Assembly: GCF_039710355.1 (NCBI RefSeq)
Contig: NZ_JBDKWZ010000008.1
Location: 248,001 to 312,000, forward strand
Reading direction: 5' to 3'
Length of the DNA: 64,000 nt
Source: Rapidithrix thailandica
GTDB taxonomy: Bacteria; Bacteroidota; Bacteroidia; Cytophagales; Flammeovirgaceae
The translations under genes were made by a program, and so were the position numbers. The first letter of the stretch is position 1, and every line of letters begins with the position of its first letter. Of the stretch, positions 1 through 9,309 are shown piece by piece. The notes beneath the pieces are model-generated. The model had not been told where the DNA came from and made no database searches. It saw nothing but the letters and a program-made list of their open reading frames with translations.

Positions 1-1628
1 CTTCTTTAGGGAAGCTTGGAAAGAAATCGAACCTTGCCTCTATCCAACTATTTGACCAAGACCGGAAGTTGTTAATTTATACCGATGAAAACGGGGGCGA
101 TTTGCAAGTGATGGACAAAACGGACTCCGGGTGGGGGAAACCTTATTCTATTTCTCCCCATATCAATAGCAAAGGGTTTGAAGCACATGGTTACATTACT
201 CCTGATGGCAATACGATTTATTTTGTTTCGAACAATGGCACCGAGAATGATGACCTGGATATTTTCAAAGCCGACAAAAACGAAGATGGTACCTTTGGCA
301 AACCGGTCAATTTGGGTTTGCCTATTAATACTCCCAAAGATGAAAATGCTCCTTATTTAAGCCCGGATGGTAAATTCATGTATTTTAGTTCTATCGGACA
401 TAGCAGTTTGGGAGGGTATGATGTGTTCCGTTCGGAGTTTGATCCGCAAACAAACTCCTGGAGTGAACCGGTCAATTTGGGAGCTCCGATTAATACCGCC
501 AAAGATGATATTTATTTTGTGTTGAGTGCGAAGGGAAATTTTGGTTTTATCAGTTCGAACAGGAGTGAGGGAAAAGGTGGAATGGATATTTATCGCTTGT
601 TTTTTAAGCAAAATGTACAACTAAACGGGCAAGTATTGGCACAGCAGGACAATACGAAAGTCCAGGTACCGGAGGTGGATGTCACTTTTGAAAATACGGT
701 GAATGCCAAAAAATATAAGACAACCACAGATCCTAAGGGTGCCTATTCGATTAGTGTTCCTTCAGGAAATAACTATCAGGTGTCCTTAAGTAGAGGGGGC
801 GAACCGTTGCATGTGGGGGGTGAAAAAAAGGTGGTAGACGTAGCAGCCGTAGAAGTAACAGGGCAGCAGGTGAAGCAAGATTTCTTTGTGTCGCCATCAG
901 CAGTTACCCCACTTTTAGCTAAGGAAACTTCAACGGCAACGGAAGAGGAAGAAAGTACCAATGTCATAGCTCAGAATGTGGTTTTATACGGTGCGGTTAA
1001 TTCGGATGAAGAAACTCCTTTTGAAGAAGCTACCATCAGTGTAAGAGAGTTGGAAACAGGAAGAATTATTGCCAATACCACTATTGAAGGTAATGAGGAG
1101 TACAAGTTAGAAGCGCCCATTCAGGATGGGAAGAAGTATACCATCGATGTGACTGCCAATAATTTCAAGTACAATGACATCATAGATTTTGAAAATAATG
1201 CTCAAAAAAATACTGAAAACTCGTCTCAGTACCAAGTGAATATACGATTGAAAGAGGTGAGTGAAGGAAGAGAGTTTGTCCTGAAAAATATTTATTATTC
1301 GGTGAATAGTTTTCAGGTTACCGAACAGTCCTTACCTACCTTACAGAAATTGTTGAAGGTATTACAGGATAATCCTGAGCTGGAAATTGAAATTCGCGGA
1401 CATACGGATAGTACAGGGCCTTCTCAAGTGAACAATTGGTTGTCACAAGCCAGGGCTGAAAACGTGAAGGAATATTTAGTAAAACAAGGTGTGGCGACTA
1501 GTCGACTACACGCCAAAGGGTACGGTTCGAAAATGCCTTTGGCCAGCAACGATGACGAAAAGGATGGAAGGGAATTGAACAGGCGTACGGAAATAAAAAT
1601 TTTACGAACGGCTCATACTCGTTCTTGA
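1..1628 (+). CDS. OmpA-family protein with PD40-like propeller (5' truncated)
   Basis: The reading frame is open to the left edge (first complete codon at position 3), so the start lies outside the window. The N-terminal part holds PD40/WD40-like beta-propeller motifs (repeated PYLSPDGKFMYFSS and YITPDGNTIYFVS patterns). A carboxypeptidase-regulatory-like region follows, and an OmpA C-terminal peptidoglycan-binding domain fills roughly the last 120 residues (IEIRGHTDSTG, LSQARAENVKEYL, GRELNRRTEI). This architecture is common in Bacteroidota periplasmic or outer-membrane proteins that tie the outer membrane to peptidoglycan; PorE of T9SS has a related layout, but the homology to it cannot be settled here. 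A hairpin terminator follows the stop. The family is confident, the specific role is not. Confidence 0.85.
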   Translation, partial: SLGKLGKKSNLASIQLFDQDRKLLIYTDENGGDLQVMDKTDSGWGKPYSISPHINSKGFEAHGYITPDGNTIYFVSNNGTENDDLDIFKADKNEDGTFGKPVNLGLPINTPKDENAPYLSPDGKFMYFSSIGHSSLGGYDVFRSEFDPQTNSWSEPVNLGAPINTAKDDIYFVLSAKGNFGFISSNRSEGKGGMDIYRLFFKQNVQLNGQVLAQQDNTKVQVPEVDVTFENTVNAKKYKTTTDPKGAYSISVPSGNNYQVSLSRGGEPLHVGGEKKVVDVAAVEVTGQQVKQDFFVSPSAVTPLLAKETSTATEEEESTNVIAQNVVLYGAVNSDEETPFEEATISVRELETGRIIANTTIEGNEEYKLEAPIQDGKKYTIDVTANNFKYNDIIDFENNAQKNTENSSQYQVNIRLKEVSEGREFVLKNIYYSVNSFQVTEQSLPTLQKLLKVLQDNPELEIEIRGHTDSTGPSQVNNWLSQARAENVKEYLVKQGVATSRLHAKGYGSKMPLASNDDEKDGRELNRRTEIKILRTAHTRS

Positions 1629-1675
1629 ATCCTATAGTATAAGGATATTATACGTGATTTTCGAATAAACATGTA

Positions 1676-1713
1676 AAACCCTGGTGCACAAATGGTGCTA
1701 CCAGGGTTTTTTT
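1676..1713 (+). terminator. Rho-independent terminator after OmpA-like gene
   Basis: A 10-bp stem (AAACCCTGGT / ACCAGGGTTT) encloses a 14-base loop and is followed by a run of T. It lies about 50 bases after the stop codon of the OmpA-family gene. Confidence 0.8.
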
Positions 1714-1988
1714 CTGCCTAATTTGGAAGGGACAGACAACCCATTCTCCTTTTCTTCCATTATCAATAGAGTATCTATTGAGTGAATACTTGCCAATGGT
1801 AGCAGTGTACCGCTGCAAATTGTAATCGTTTACTTTGGTGTAAGCCATTATTTTTAATTACTTTCGAGGTCTTTTTGAAAAGCATATTCAGGGCTTTTCT
1901 GCATGAAGGATTGAAGAATGTTTTGTAGATGACAAAGAGAATCACAACTTGAACGGTCTTCGTATTATTCAGAGTTCGAATTGTTGTG

Positions 1989-1996
1989 TAACTTTG
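1989..1996 (+). promoter_or_regulatory. Bacteroidota -7 promoter element (TAACTTTG)
   Basis: TAACTTTG matches the Bacteroidota -7 consensus TAnnTTTG and sits 23 bases before the ATG at 2020. No TTG is found at exactly 19 bases upstream, so only the -7 half is supported. It would drive the lipoprotein-surA pair. Confidence 0.5.
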
Positions 1997-2019
1997 CCAA
2001 AGCAAAAAATCAACTTGAT

Positions 2020-2889
2020 ATGAACAGGGTATTATGGGTTCTCTTGATATTGGGCTTTACCAGTTGTGATAATATCAACAGCCTGATTAGTCAAAATACG
2101 GAAGGTCAAAATCCCGTAGCACGGGTAGACAATAAATATTTGTTTGAAAAAGATTTGAAAGGCTTGCTTCCCGAACGAAGCCGTCCGGAAGACAGCGTCA
2201 ATATAGTCGAACGGTATATCGATACATGGATCAAAAAGCAACTAATGTTGAAACATGCCGAGAAAAACTTAGCCATTGACGAGGCAGAAATTGAGCGCAG
2301 GGTACAAGAGTACCGGTTTCAGTTAATTATTTATGCTTTTGAGAAGAAGTATGTAGAGGAGAATTTGGATACGTTGATTACGGACGAACAAGTGAAAACG
2401 TATTACGAAGAGAACCTGGACAATTTCGAACTCAAACAAAATATTGTCAAAGGAGTGTTTTTAAAGGTTCCCAAAGAAGCTCCTAAAACCAAACAGGTGA
2501 AAAAATGGCTGCAAAAATGGGATACGGACAAGCAAAGGGAGAAATTGAATTCTTATGCGTATAGTTACGCTTCTATCTTTCACTTGAATGATAGTGTTTG
2601 GATCAATTTTGACGAAATGATTGCCAATACTCCCTTTCCCGATCAAATTTCCAATAAGGTACAGGTGCTGAGAAAACAGCGGTTTTTAGAGGCTTCGGAT
2701 TCTGCGTATGTGTATTATTTCAGGATTAACGATTCAAAAATTGCGGATCAGACCTCGCCTTTGGAATATGTTGACATGCAAATTCGTGATATTTTAATGA
2801 ACAAACGAAAATTGGCTCTTACAAGAGAATTTGAAAATAAAATATTCAATGAAGCAAGAAGGAAAAATGAATATGAAATTTATAACTAA
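2020..2889 (+). CDS. SurA/PPIase-like lipoprotein
   Basis: A 289-residue predicted lipoprotein. The reading frame extends to 1981, but ATG 2020 gives a clean lipoprotein signal (MNRVLWVLLILGFTSC, Cys16) and is preceded by a -7 promoter element, so this start was chosen. The body is charged and helical with repeated KEVKTYYEENLDNF-type segments that resemble the SurA N-terminal/PpiC chaperone region. No clear parvulin catalytic domain is visible. It lies directly upstream of surA and overlaps it by 23 bases, so the two are probably translated together. Such paired chaperone-like genes before surA occur in Bacteroidota. A role in outer-membrane protein folding is inferred from context. The family assignment is moderate. 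Confidence 0.6.
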   Translation: MNRVLWVLLILGFTSCDNINSLISQNTEGQNPVARVDNKYLFEKDLKGLLPERSRPEDSVNIVERYIDTWIKKQLMLKHAEKNLAIDEAEIERRVQEYRFQLIIYAFEKKYVEENLDTLITDEQVKTYYEENLDNFELKQNIVKGVFLKVPKEAPKTKQVKKWLQKWDTDKQREKLNSYAYSYASIFHLNDSVWINFDEMIANTPFPDQISNKVQVLRKQRFLEASDSAYVYYFRINDSKIADQTSPLEYVDMQIRDILMNKRKLALTREFENKIFNEARRKNEYEIYN

Positions 2890-4234
2890 ACTTATACGAG
2901 GGTGGATCACCGTACTGGGGGCGGTGCTGTTGTTTCAGGCTAATGGTATGGCCCAAGGACAAGGTGAAGTAGTCGATAAAATTGTTGCAAAAGTTGACAA
3001 TTATATAATTCTGAAATCCGAAGTAGAGAATGCATATATCCAAATGGCTGCCAACGGAGAAGACTTGGGAGACGATGCGAAATGCCAAATTTTGGAACAA
3101 CTGATTATGAACAAAATCCTGGTAGCCAAAGCAGAGATTGATTCGGTCATTGTGGATGAGAAAGAGGTAAACCAGGAATTGAACCAGCGGATGGATTATT
3201 TTATCAACCAAGCGGGAGATGAAGCGAAGCTGGAGCGCACTTTGGGTAAAAGTCTTGCCGAAATCAAAGAGGAATTAAGAGACCAGGTACATGAACGCTT
3301 GGTGGTACAACGGATGCAATCGGAAATTATGCAGGATGTGACCGTTACCCCTGCCCAGGTAAAAAAGTACTTTAACGACATTCCGAAAGATAGCATTCCT
3401 TTCTTGTCACAAGAAGTACAAGTGGGGCAAATTGTAAAGAACCCGGAGGTGAGTAAGTCGGAAAAAGAGAAAGCCAAAAATAAATTATTGGACATCAAAG
3501 CCAAAATCGAAAGCGGAGAGGAAACTTTTGAAGAAATGGCCAGAAAGAATTCGGAAGATTACGGTTCTGCGGCCAAAGGTGGTGACTTGGGCTGGACCGG
3601 TCGTGGAAAGATGGTTTCGGAGTTTGAAGCGGCAGCATTAAGTCTCGATCCCAATGAAATTTCCAACCCTGTAGAATCGGAGTTTGGCTACCACATGATC
3701 CAACTGTTGGAGCGGAGAGGAAACCGTTATCGTGCAAGGCATATTTTGGTCCGGCCTAAATCCAATACAGAGGATATCGGCGGTGCGGTTACTTACCTGG
3801 ACAGTATCCGGACTTTGATACAGGCGGACTCTATGAGTTTTGAGCTGGCGGTAAAAGATCATTCGGATGATCAAATGACTCGCTCCAATGCCGGCTTCTT
3901 CAAAGACCCAACAACGAATTCTTCTTATGTATCTACGGAAGGATTGGATCCTGTTATCTTTTTTGCGATTGATACCATGAAGATCGGTTCGATTTCAGAG
4001 CCCATCAAATTCAGAACACAAGATGGTAAATCAGCGGTCCGGATCATTTATTACAAAGCCAGTAAAGATCCGCATTATGCAAACCTGAAAGACGATTATC
4101 AAAAGCTGTATATCGCTACACTGAACAGTAAAAAAGGAGAAATCTTAAGAGAATGGATTAAAAATGCCAAAAAAGATGTGTTCATCGATATCGATAGTGA
4201 TTATGCAGCGTGTAAAATCATGCAAGAACTCTGA
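2867..4234 (+). CDS. surA: Periplasmic peptidyl-prolyl isomerase SurA
   Basis: A 455-residue periplasmic folding chaperone for outer-membrane proteins. ATG 2867 is preferred over the upstream ATG at 2831 because it follows a GAAGGA ribosome site by a few bases; an in-frame ATG at 2873 is an alternative. A hydrophobic signal peptide ends near GMAQGQG. The mature protein begins with the SurA N-terminal helical region (VVDKIVAKVDNYIILKSEVE) and continues into two parvulin/PpiC-type regions: one around the KGGDLGWTGRGKMVSEFE motif and one around YRARHILVRPKSN. Length and order match SurA. The gene overlaps the upstream lipoprotein gene and is closed by a strong terminator. Confidence 0.9.
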   Translation: MNMKFITKLIRGWITVLGAVLLFQANGMAQGQGEVVDKIVAKVDNYIILKSEVENAYIQMAANGEDLGDDAKCQILEQLIMNKILVAKAEIDSVIVDEKEVNQELNQRMDYFINQAGDEAKLERTLGKSLAEIKEELRDQVHERLVVQRMQSEIMQDVTVTPAQVKKYFNDIPKDSIPFLSQEVQVGQIVKNPEVSKSEKEKAKNKLLDIKAKIESGEETFEEMARKNSEDYGSAAKGGDLGWTGRGKMVSEFEAAALSLDPNEISNPVESEFGYHMIQLLERRGNRYRARHILVRPKSNTEDIGGAVTYLDSIRTLIQADSMSFELAVKDHSDDQMTRSNAGFFKDPTTNSSYVSTEGLDPVIFFAIDTMKIGSISEPIKFRTQDGKSAVRIIYYKASKDPHYANLKDDYQKLYIATLNSKKGEILREWIKNAKKDVFIDIDSDYAACKIMQEL

Positions 4235-4278
4235 CAGTTGAAGGAGCGTGTATAATACTATTTAACCAAAAGAAAATC

Positions 4279-4327
4279 AAAAGAGAAGGAATTGTATCTG
4301 AATAGATTTCCTTCTCTTTTATTTTTT
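4279..4327 (+). terminator. Rho-independent terminator after surA
   Basis: A 13-bp stem (AAAAGAGAAGGAA / TTCCTTCTCTTTT) encloses a 16-base loop and is followed by a T-rich tract, 45 bases after the surA stop. It separates surA from the MoxR gene. Confidence 0.85.
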
Positions 4328-4465
4328 ATAATGACGATGTGTTTTACCCTGCCTATGGATTATTCTATAAAAGTAAGTATATTGCTGTAACTAATTCATT
4401 GAATAAGGGTATTCAATCATTTCCAAAGAATTTTTTGTGTCAATCATATCGATCCAGAAACTATC

Positions 4466-5434
4466 ATGTCAACACAATTTCACTCTGATAAGGCAGCCGC
4501 GGATGCATTGCATGCCAAATACGAACAATTAACCAAGGAAATATCCAAAGTCATAGTGGGGCAAGATGAAGTAGTCCGCTTAGTAATTACTGCAATTTTT
4601 TGTCAGGGGCATTGCCTATTGGTAGGAGTGCCGGGGCTGGCCAAAACCTTGTTGATTCAAACAATTTCTTCTGCTTTGCATTTGGACTTTAGTAGAATAC
4701 AATTTACTCCGGATTTAATGCCTTCGGATATTTTAGGAGCGGAAACTATGGACAAAGACCGGAATTTTCAATTTATCAAAGGTCCTATCTTTGCCAATAT
4801 CATCTTGGCGGATGAGATCAACCGGACTCCGCCCAAAACACAGGCTGCCCTCTTGGAGTCCATGCAGGAGTATTCGGTGACCGTCTCCGGAAAACATTTC
4901 AAACTGGAACGTCCTTTCTTCGTGTTGGCCACTCAAAACCCTATCGAGCAGGAAGGAACCTACCCATTGCCCGAAGCACAATTAGACCGGTTTATGTTCA
5001 ATATCAAATTGGATTATCCTTCGTATCACTCGGAAGTGGAAATTGTAAAAAACACTACCAGTGATCATAAGCCCATCACCGAGCATGTATTGGATGCGCA
5101 GGAAATTATCGCTTTTCAACAATTGATACGGAAAGTGCCTGTGGCAGACAATGTTATAGAATATGCCGTTCGTTTGGTGAATAAAACGCGTCCGGGAAAT
5201 GAATTGGCCTCGCACGAAGCCAATGAGTACTTGGAGTGGGGGGCAGGCCCCAGGGCTTCTCAGTTTTTGGTGTTGGCGTCCAAATGCAATGCTTTGTTGA
5301 ATGGAAAATATTCTCCTGATATTGAAGATGTGCAACAAGTGGCCATTCCAATATTAAGGCACCGGTTGGTGCGGAATTTTAAAGCGGAAGCGGAAGGAAT
5401 TACAATTGAAAACTTAATTAATAGTATGCTATAA
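4466..5434 (+). CDS. MoxR-family AAA+ ATPase
   Basis: A 322-residue cytoplasmic AAA+ ATPase of the MoxR/RavA branch. Walker A is GVPGLAKT (residues 54-61), the MoxR-type variant. Walker B with DEIN is at residues 112-118. Sensor 1 (FFVLATQNPIEQEGTYPLPEAQ) and the C-terminal lid are present. Full length for the family. MoxR ATPases act as chaperones that insert cofactors or assemble complexes, often beside DUF58 and von Willebrand factor A genes. Those partners are not adjacent here; the next gene (ispE) is on the other strand. The upstream surA has its own terminator, so this gene probably has its own promoter in the 230-base gap, although no consensus match was seen. Confidence 0.92.
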   Translation: MSTQFHSDKAAADALHAKYEQLTKEISKVIVGQDEVVRLVITAIFCQGHCLLVGVPGLAKTLLIQTISSALHLDFSRIQFTPDLMPSDILGAETMDKDRNFQFIKGPIFANIILADEINRTPPKTQAALLESMQEYSVTVSGKHFKLERPFFVLATQNPIEQEGTYPLPEAQLDRFMFNIKLDYPSYHSEVEIVKNTTSDHKPITEHVLDAQEIIAFQQLIRKVPVADNVIEYAVRLVNKTRPGNELASHEANEYLEWGAGPRASQFLVLASKCNALLNGKYSPDIEDVQQVAIPILRHRLVRNFKAEAEGITIENLINSML

Positions 5435-5468
5435 TATAAATTGATAAGCCGTAGTGCTAAATATATAA

Positions 5469-5521
5469 AAACACCCCGGAAAGAGGTTCGTATTAGATAA
5501 GTCCTTCCGGGGTGTTTTCTT
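5469..5521. terminator. Bidirectional terminator between moxR and ispE
   Basis: A 12-bp stem (AACACCCCGGAA / TTCCGGGGTGTT) is followed by TTTTCTTTTTT on the plus side and by a weaker T-rich tract on the minus side. It lies between two convergent genes and probably serves both. Confidence 0.8.
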
Positions 5522-5523
5522 TT

Positions 5524-6333
5524 TTAATATTTGATTCTTTCCGCAAATACTTTATAGGCAGGGTCCCAATCAATCGAAGTTTCTTTTTCGAAAATACCAT
5601 ATACACAAGAGCCGGAGCCCGTCATGCTGGCATAAATCGCCCCGTGTTCGTAGAGGGTATTTTTGATTTGGGGTAAAAGAGGGTATTTTTTAAATAAATG
5701 CGTTTCGAATTGGTTGTGTACTTTGTCTTTCCATATTTGCCGTTCGCCTTCCAAAAGTGAAAGCAAAGGATGTTCCGGTGTTTTAGGTTGAACTCCTTGG
5801 TAGGCTTCTGCAGTGGAGATGGCTATGTCAGGGTAGATAAGCAACATATACAAGCCTTTTAAGCTACATTGCACCGGTTCAAACACATTGCCGATGCCAC
5901 GGGTCATTACCGGTTTGTTTTCAATAAAAAACGGACAATCAGCTCCTAGTTTTTGTGCATAATAGTGCATGCCATCCACACTAAGTCCTAAGTCAAATAA
6001 ACTGTTCAGTACCTTGATCATCCAGGCTCCGTCAGAAGAGCCACCTCCCAATCCTGCGCCAATGGGGATCACCTTATGCAAATGAACTCTCACAGGGGAC
6101 AAATGAAAATCCTTGCTGATTAACTCGAATGCCTTCAGGCACAAATTTCCCTCTTTTGAGCCTGGGATCGGGATACCGGAAGTAGTGAATTTAAGGGTGT
6201 CTGAAGGGATGACTTCTAAAACATCCGACCAGCCCACCGGGTAAAAACAGGACTCAATATTATGGTAACCATCCGGTCTTTTTTCCACAATATTTAAACC
6301 CAGATTAATCTTAGCATTGGGAAAGACAATCAT
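5524..6333 (-). CDS. ispE: 4-diphosphocytidyl-2-C-methyl-D-erythritol kinase
   Basis: A 269-residue GHMP kinase that phosphorylates the 2-hydroxyl of CDP-methylerythritol in the non-mevalonate (MEP) isoprenoid pathway. The N-terminal substrate motif PNAKINLGLNI and the following RPDGYHNIESCF are typical of IspE. The GHMP ATP-binding loop PIGAGLGGGSSDGA is at residues 90-103, and the C-terminal MTGSGSCVYGIF motif is present. Length is slightly short but within the family range. It faces the MoxR gene and shares a terminator with it. Another MEP gene, ispF, lies 8 kb to the right and is not linked. Confidence 0.95.
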   Translation of the reverse strand: MIVFPNAKINLGLNIVEKRPDGYHNIESCFYPVGWSDVLEVIPSDTLKFTTSGIPIPGSKEGNLCLKAFELISKDFHLSPVRVHLHKVIPIGAGLGGGSSDGAWMIKVLNSLFDLGLSVDGMHYYAQKLGADCPFFIENKPVMTRGIGNVFEPVQCSLKGLYMLLIYPDIAISTAEAYQGVQPKTPEHPLLSLLEGERQIWKDKVHNQFETHLFKKYPLLPQIKNTLYEHGAIYASMTGSGSCVYGIFEKETSIDWDPAYKVFAERIKY

Positions 6334-6724
6334 GAATTATTCAAATTAAAATTTTTGACAATATTACTAAGGAATTTGAAGCTGATACAGTTTTACTCAG
6401 CTTTTTTACTTTGTAAAGAGTAAAAAATGCTTGTGATCAAAGTGAATAAAAGACCGCACGCTTGTAATAGAGCGTGTGCGAAAAGTTGAATTTTTCACGG
6501 GGCAACAATTAACCTTGTTAAGAAGCAAACAGGTCTTTACAGTATGTTGGTAGTTAATTTCTCTATCCGTGTAAGCGCGTTGGTTGATTGCTAATGGTTA
6601 TGGATTCTAAGTAATTTATGTATTAAATAACCCAGAGAAGGGGGTTTGGAAATCTTGCGGCAAGTAAAGAAAATTTTATATAAGTCCCAAATTATGAGTA
6701 TACAAAAAATGCTGTTTCCTGGGA
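6334..6724. other. Intergenic region, weak hairpin only
   Basis: A 391-base gap. The only structure seen is an imperfect hairpin at 6456-6481 (CGCACGCT pairing with AGCGTGTGCG) that on the minus strand is followed by TCTTTTATT, a possible distant terminator for the next minus-strand gene. No convincing gene or promoter was found. Confidence 0.4.
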
Positions 6725-7786
6725 TTAATCCAATTTGGCGGGTTGGTGTTGCAGGGCTTTTTCCAAATCATGTTGTAAACGGGTATTGTTTCTTTTATAA
6801 AAAAGCCGGAAGTGGTTTCCTGTAATATCGCTTTCCCAATAGGTGTTTTGACGTTCGTCTAATTTCATGGTACCAGCTTGTAATAAAAAATACGGTTGAT
6901 AGCCCCTGCTGGCAAGCATTACGGTAATCATATCATTGCTCATACGGCCGTCATTATCCACACCTTCATAGCCCATACAGTATTGGTAAATACCGGCAGC
7001 CGGATTATTGGGGGTAAGTTTTTGAAAAGTCTTCCCTGTCTTTACGGAGCTGCCGATCTCAAAGGTGCAAAAGATCAACGGAGTAGGCCATTCTTCCAGC
7101 ACATGCGTACTGGCCTTAGTGTCCATAACGATGTTAAAATCTTTTCCCATAGGCAACCAACCGGCTGAAGCCGCCAGGAATTGTACCTTTTGCTTGACTA
7201 ACTCTTTTCCGGTAAGTGGCGAAATGGAATCCGGGGCCGAAGTTAATAACTTGTCCAAGTTGCTGAAAAATCCGGTAGAGATAATCCGTACACTTTTATC
7301 GGGTTGTGCAGCAAGCTGTTTGCGATAAAGGTTTACGGCCTTCTCATAGTTGTGATTGGGTGGTAAAAGCCTTGCGTATTGCTTTATGGCAAACTCGGGC
7401 CATTTCTGCCAAGCTCCCTTAACCGGAGCTTCTTGGCCGGGCTTCCCGACAGGAAGGCGGCTTCCTCGGTAATAGGTGTTGATGATTTGGACGACTTGTG
7501 CTGCATAGGGAGACCGGTTGGAGGTCATGGTCGCCAAGATCTTAACATAGCCACTGTCTGCATAGGTATGTAATAAAGCCAAAGCTCCGGCATCTTCATA
7601 ATCGGGACCCATGTCGGTATCAAAGATGACCGGACAAGGAGAGGATTGGCGGTTCAATAGCGAGTCAATCCTTTCTGACCCTTCAGACCGTTGAGGAGTA
7701 TCGGTATAGTCAATAGAACAAGCACTGACATAAAAAAATACATATAAAAGGAGGGTGTTTCTAAGCAACATCGGCACTTTAATCAT
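6725..7786 (-). CDS. Nucleoside-hydrolase-family lipoprotein
   Basis: A predicted lipoprotein of 353 residues. The frame extends to 7807, but the Met at 7786 starts a better lipoprotein signal (hydrophobic segment ending YVSAC, Cys23). The metal-binding signature of inosine-uridine nucleoside hydrolases is present just after the linker (VIFDTDMGPDYEDAGAL, the DTDxGxDxxDA pattern). Conserved elements continue through the domain, including GPTK-free but Asn-rich loops and an N-D-M-I segment near the end (SNDMITVML). In Bacteroidota such exported homologues occur in nucleoside scavenging, though substrate cannot be read from the sequence. A -7 promoter element lies about 65 bases upstream. No operon partner is apparent. 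Confidence 0.75.
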   Translation of the reverse strand: MIKVPMLLRNTLLLYVFFYVSACSIDYTDTPQRSEGSERIDSLLNRQSSPCPVIFDTDMGPDYEDAGALALLHTYADSGYVKILATMTSNRSPYAAQVVQIINTYYRGSRLPVGKPGQEAPVKGAWQKWPEFAIKQYARLLPPNHNYEKAVNLYRKQLAAQPDKSVRIISTGFFSNLDKLLTSAPDSISPLTGKELVKQKVQFLAASAGWLPMGKDFNIVMDTKASTHVLEEWPTPLIFCTFEIGSSVKTGKTFQKLTPNNPAAGIYQYCMGYEGVDNDGRMSNDMITVMLASRGYQPYFLLQAGTMKLDERQNTYWESDITGNHFRLFYKRNNTRLQHDLEKALQHQPAKLD

Positions 7787-7850
7787 ATCGGCTGAAAGTT
7801 GTTCCAAAGCTTTAGTAAATTATCGGTCTAGGTTTCGATTCTATAAAAAG

Positions 7851-7858
7851 CAAAGGTA
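7851..7858 (-). promoter_or_regulatory. -7 promoter element (TACCTTTG)
   Basis: On the minus strand TACCTTTG matches TAnnTTTG and lies 65 bases before the chosen start of the nucleoside-hydrolase-like gene. The -33 TTG is not at the ideal distance. Confidence 0.45.
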
Positions 7859-8063
7859 ATGGATTTGAGGAATTTAAACTTTAGAATGCTTGTTTCAATA
7901 AATATTCCTGTGTCTACCTAAGGGTAGCTGCTTATTTTTTGGGATCTGTTTAGTAACTTACCGTCCAAATAGTCCGGGTTGAAATCATGTAAAACCAACC
8001 GAAAGCGATATGTTATTCAACCTCACTTAATTACATCCCTGCTTACTTGATACATTGAGTATT

Positions 8064-8600
8064 ATGAGATATTTATACTGCTGGCTTACCATATTCCTTT
8101 TCCTTCCGCTCATTGTACAAGGGCAAAGCTTTACGAAGGATAAAAGTCTGGAGGTAGATTTGGGTTTGGGTTATTTGGATTTGTTGCACCTTGGGATGAA
8201 ATACCGCCTGAGTCAAAACAGTCAAATAGGGATGAGCTACGGTGGAGTCTTATTGACCAATACTTCCAGAAAGCAGTCTACTGTTACTTTGGAGCATCTC
8301 TATCATTTCGGGCGCAAAGGCTCGAATACCAGTTTGCCACTTTATTACTTTTCGCAAAAACTCTCCTATGTGACGGACAACCGGAATGCTACCAGTACAA
8401 ATCTTTATTATTTGACAGGTTCAATTGGAAAAAGCTTTTATGCCAACGGACCTTTTGGGGTAAACTTGGATATTGGCTTAATGGTGAAATTGCATGACGA
8501 GACAGTAATAGATCCCACTACACCGGATGAAATTCACCGCCCGAATTACCCTCCGGTATTTCCCGCATTCCGTTTTCAGTTCTTTTTCGATTTTAAATAG
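8064..8600 (+). CDS. Small secreted beta-barrel-like protein
   Basis: A 178-residue protein of unknown function. ATG 8064 was chosen over the TTG at 8055 because it starts directly at the signal peptide (MRYLYCWLTIFLFLPLIVQGQ). The mature part alternates hydrophobic and polar residues in repeated strands (LEVDLGLGYLDLLHLGMKYRL, IGMSYGGVLLT, SLPLYYFSQKLSY) and ends FRFQFFFDFK, close to an aromatic C-terminus. This looks like a small eight-stranded outer-membrane barrel. No family can be named. It stands alone, divergent from the nucleoside-hydrolase-like gene. Confidence 0.6.
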   Translation: MRYLYCWLTIFLFLPLIVQGQSFTKDKSLEVDLGLGYLDLLHLGMKYRLSQNSQIGMSYGGVLLTNTSRKQSTVTLEHLYHFGRKGSNTSLPLYYFSQKLSYVTDNRNATSTNLYYLTGSIGKSFYANGPFGVNLDIGLMVKLHDETVIDPTTPDEIHRPNYPPVFPAFRFQFFFDFK

Positions 8601-9309
8601 AAGTTTACTTTGAGGTGTGCAGAAGTAATTTTGACAATGCGTTGTCAAAGGGTACTGTGTGCTTTTTGATTTCCCTTATCGAATAAGGGAATGAACATAT
8701 AGGTTACGAGATTTTTTTAAGTATGTCCAAATTTTCTCAAGTCCGCCGGGTATACTGAACCTAAGTCATCAAATTTCCAATCTAATACTTCTCTCATTTG
8801 CCATATTAGAAAGTTTCTCTGTTTTCATGTTTGCTGAAATGTAAAGGCAATTCTATAAGAACCCTTCCCATACCCTTGTTTTGAATAATTGAGTGTTTTG
8901 GGATTTTATTTAAACTATATTTAGATTAATTGTTGTTTATTTATGATTTTTAAGATTATTTAATATGTAAGAAATAATTGATTTGCATATTAATTTAAAT
9001 TTAAGGGTAAAATTAATGCTATTGTGTTGATATTATTGATTTAATTTAATAGAATTGCTTTCGATTAACAGGCACTAACTGAATAGCTACCCATCTATAT
9101 TCTCAGATAATAAGTCCTGAAGAACCGGACTAAATAACACCCATCAGAGATCCATCATCGTATTTTTTCTTCTGTGTACTCAACAGATAGTTTGTTTTCT
9201 ATTGCCCAAGCCGGATCAGTCATACGGTACGGTACTTCCGTGGATTTTTTTGGAATCGCATTCAAATCATATTTAGTCCATATTATTTATTATCTAACTC
9301 AAAATCGCT
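8601..9309. other. AT-rich intergenic region with palindrome
   Basis: A 709-base gap that is strikingly AT-rich between about 8880 and 9060. A perfect 21-base palindromic hairpin (9-bp arms TTCCCTTAT / ATAAGGGAA) lies at 8671-8691. It probably contains the promoter of the downstream porin, but no consensus match was found. No decayed gene was recognised. Confidence 0.5.
8671..8691. repeat. Perfect inverted repeat (9-bp arms)
   Basis: TTCCCTTAT and ATAAGGGAA flank a 3-base CGA spacer. It lies 71 bases after the upstream stop and has no T tract on the plus strand, so it could be a weak terminator or a protein-binding site. Confidence 0.4.

Larger units (their letters stand above)
1629..2019. 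other. Intergenic region with terminator and promoter
   Basis: This 391-base gap holds the terminator of the OmpA-like gene and a -7 promoter element just before the next gene. A 66-codon minus-strand reading frame crosses it but overlaps the terminator and resembles nothing I recognise. Confidence 0.6.

Noticed and set aside
1648..1848. 66-codon minus-strand frame next to the OmpA terminator
   Set aside because: It overlaps the terminator hairpin, has no family resemblance and no promoter.
6450..6485. Imperfect hairpin proposed as a terminator
   Set aside because: It is about 240 bases from the nearest minus-strand stop and has two unpaired bases; left as a weak note only.
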